Positions 5,554-5,924 of a stretch of DNA of 5,924 nucleotides are shown piece by piece. This DNA comes from Clostridia bacterium (GTDB taxonomy: Bacteria; Bacillota_A; Clostridia; Christensenellales; Borkfalkiaceae). A program made the translations under genes and the position numbers. The notes below the pieces were generated by a model, which worked only from the letters and a program-made list of their open reading frames with translations, searched no databases and was not told the DNA's origin. Position 1 is the stretch's first letter, and every line of letters begins with the position of its first letter. The DNA lies in the NCBI GenBank assembly GCA_017462425.1, contig JAFTRD010000069.1, forward strand, positions 1 to 5,924, given 5' to 3'.

Positions 5554-5924
5554 ATGGGTAAGAAGTATATAGACAGTTTGAAAAGTTTTGACAGCACCAA
5601 GCAGTACGATCTGGCTGAAGCTGTCGGCATCGTTTTAAACACCGCAAAGGCAAAATTTGACGAAACCGTTGAATTACACATTCGTTTGGGCGTAGACCCC
5701 CGTCAGGCAGACCAGCAGGTTCGTGGCGTTCTCGTTCTCCCCAACGGTACGGGTAAAGACAAGAAGGTTTTGGTTATCGCCAAGGGCGACAAGGCAGACG
5801 TAGCACAGGCTGCCGGCGCAGACTACGTTGGCGCAGAAGAAATGATCGCTAAAATCCAGGGTGAAAACTGGTTCGATTTCGACGTTATCATCACCACTCC
5901 CGATATGATGGGTATGGTTGGTCG
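5554..5924 (+). CDS. rplA: 50S ribosomal protein L1, 5' part
   Basis: L1 forms the mobile stalk at the E site and is the autogenous repressor of its own operon. The first 123 codons are present; the rest lies beyond the window. Family features are [84 protein letters not shown] and the inter-domain part [20 protein letters not shown]. Domain I residues that contact RNA (the FDETVEL and [13 protein letters not shown] regions) look normal. ATG 5554 follows AGGAGG (5539-5544) at 9 nt. It lies 58 nt after rplK. Confidence 0.97.
   Translation, partial: MGKKYIDSLKSFDSTKQYDLAEAVGIVLNTAKAKFDETVELHIRLGVDPRQADQQVRGVLVLPNGTGKDKKVLVIAKGDKADVAQAAGADYVGAEEMIAKIQGENWFDFDVIITTPDMMGMVG

Overview
The window comes from a Bacillota (Firmicutes) chromosome, most likely an uncultured clostridial lineage. 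Three things point there: NAD genes followed by a NiaR-type repressor, a zinc-ribbon (CxxC/CxxC) L33 heading the secE-nusG-rplK-rplA cluster, and strong AGGAGG-like ribosome binding sites. I cannot name the genus. All recognisable genes are on the + strand, and no mobile element, CRISPR array, tRNA or rRNA was found.

Left part (1-2144), NAD supply: the 3' part of nadB (L-aspartate oxidase), nadC (quinolinate phosphoribosyltransferase) and a NiaR-type nicotinate-responsive repressor are packed with an overlap or a 5-nt gap, as in one transcript. nadB carries an in-frame TAG at 312-314, where relatives usually have a Glu codon. Homology continues in the same frame on both sides, and an ATG follows the stop directly. 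The gene is either a recent nonsense pseudogene, a split gene translated by reinitiation, or a sequence error.

Middle part (2145-3796), two genes of unknown role in the same direction. The first is a metallo-beta-lactamase-fold protein of the dihydropteridine/RFAP-synthase-like family (COG1237 type) whose HxHxDH metal site is erased although the flanking family motifs remain. The second is a zinc-dependent phospholipase C-like protein that keeps most expected metal ligands but has Gln in place of one His. The short gaps suggest they are co-transcribed with the NAD genes.

Right part (3797-5924), transcription/translation cluster: a clear sigma-A promoter (3845-3872) starts a new unit of rpmG, secE, nusG, rplK and rplA (rplA runs off the window). 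This unit supplies ribosomal proteins L33, L11 and L1, the translocon subunit SecE and the elongation factor NusG. Just upstream of both rplK and rplA lies the same RNA fold, a GUGG/CCAC outer stem with a 2-nt/7-nt asymmetric internal loop and an inner stem. It resembles the L1-binding site of 23S rRNA, so L1 probably represses both genes, with one operator per gene.

The best leads are the paired L1 operators, the metal-site-less MBL protein, the nadB nonsense codon, and a Ser at the L11 position where Pro normally contributes to thiopeptide sensitivity.
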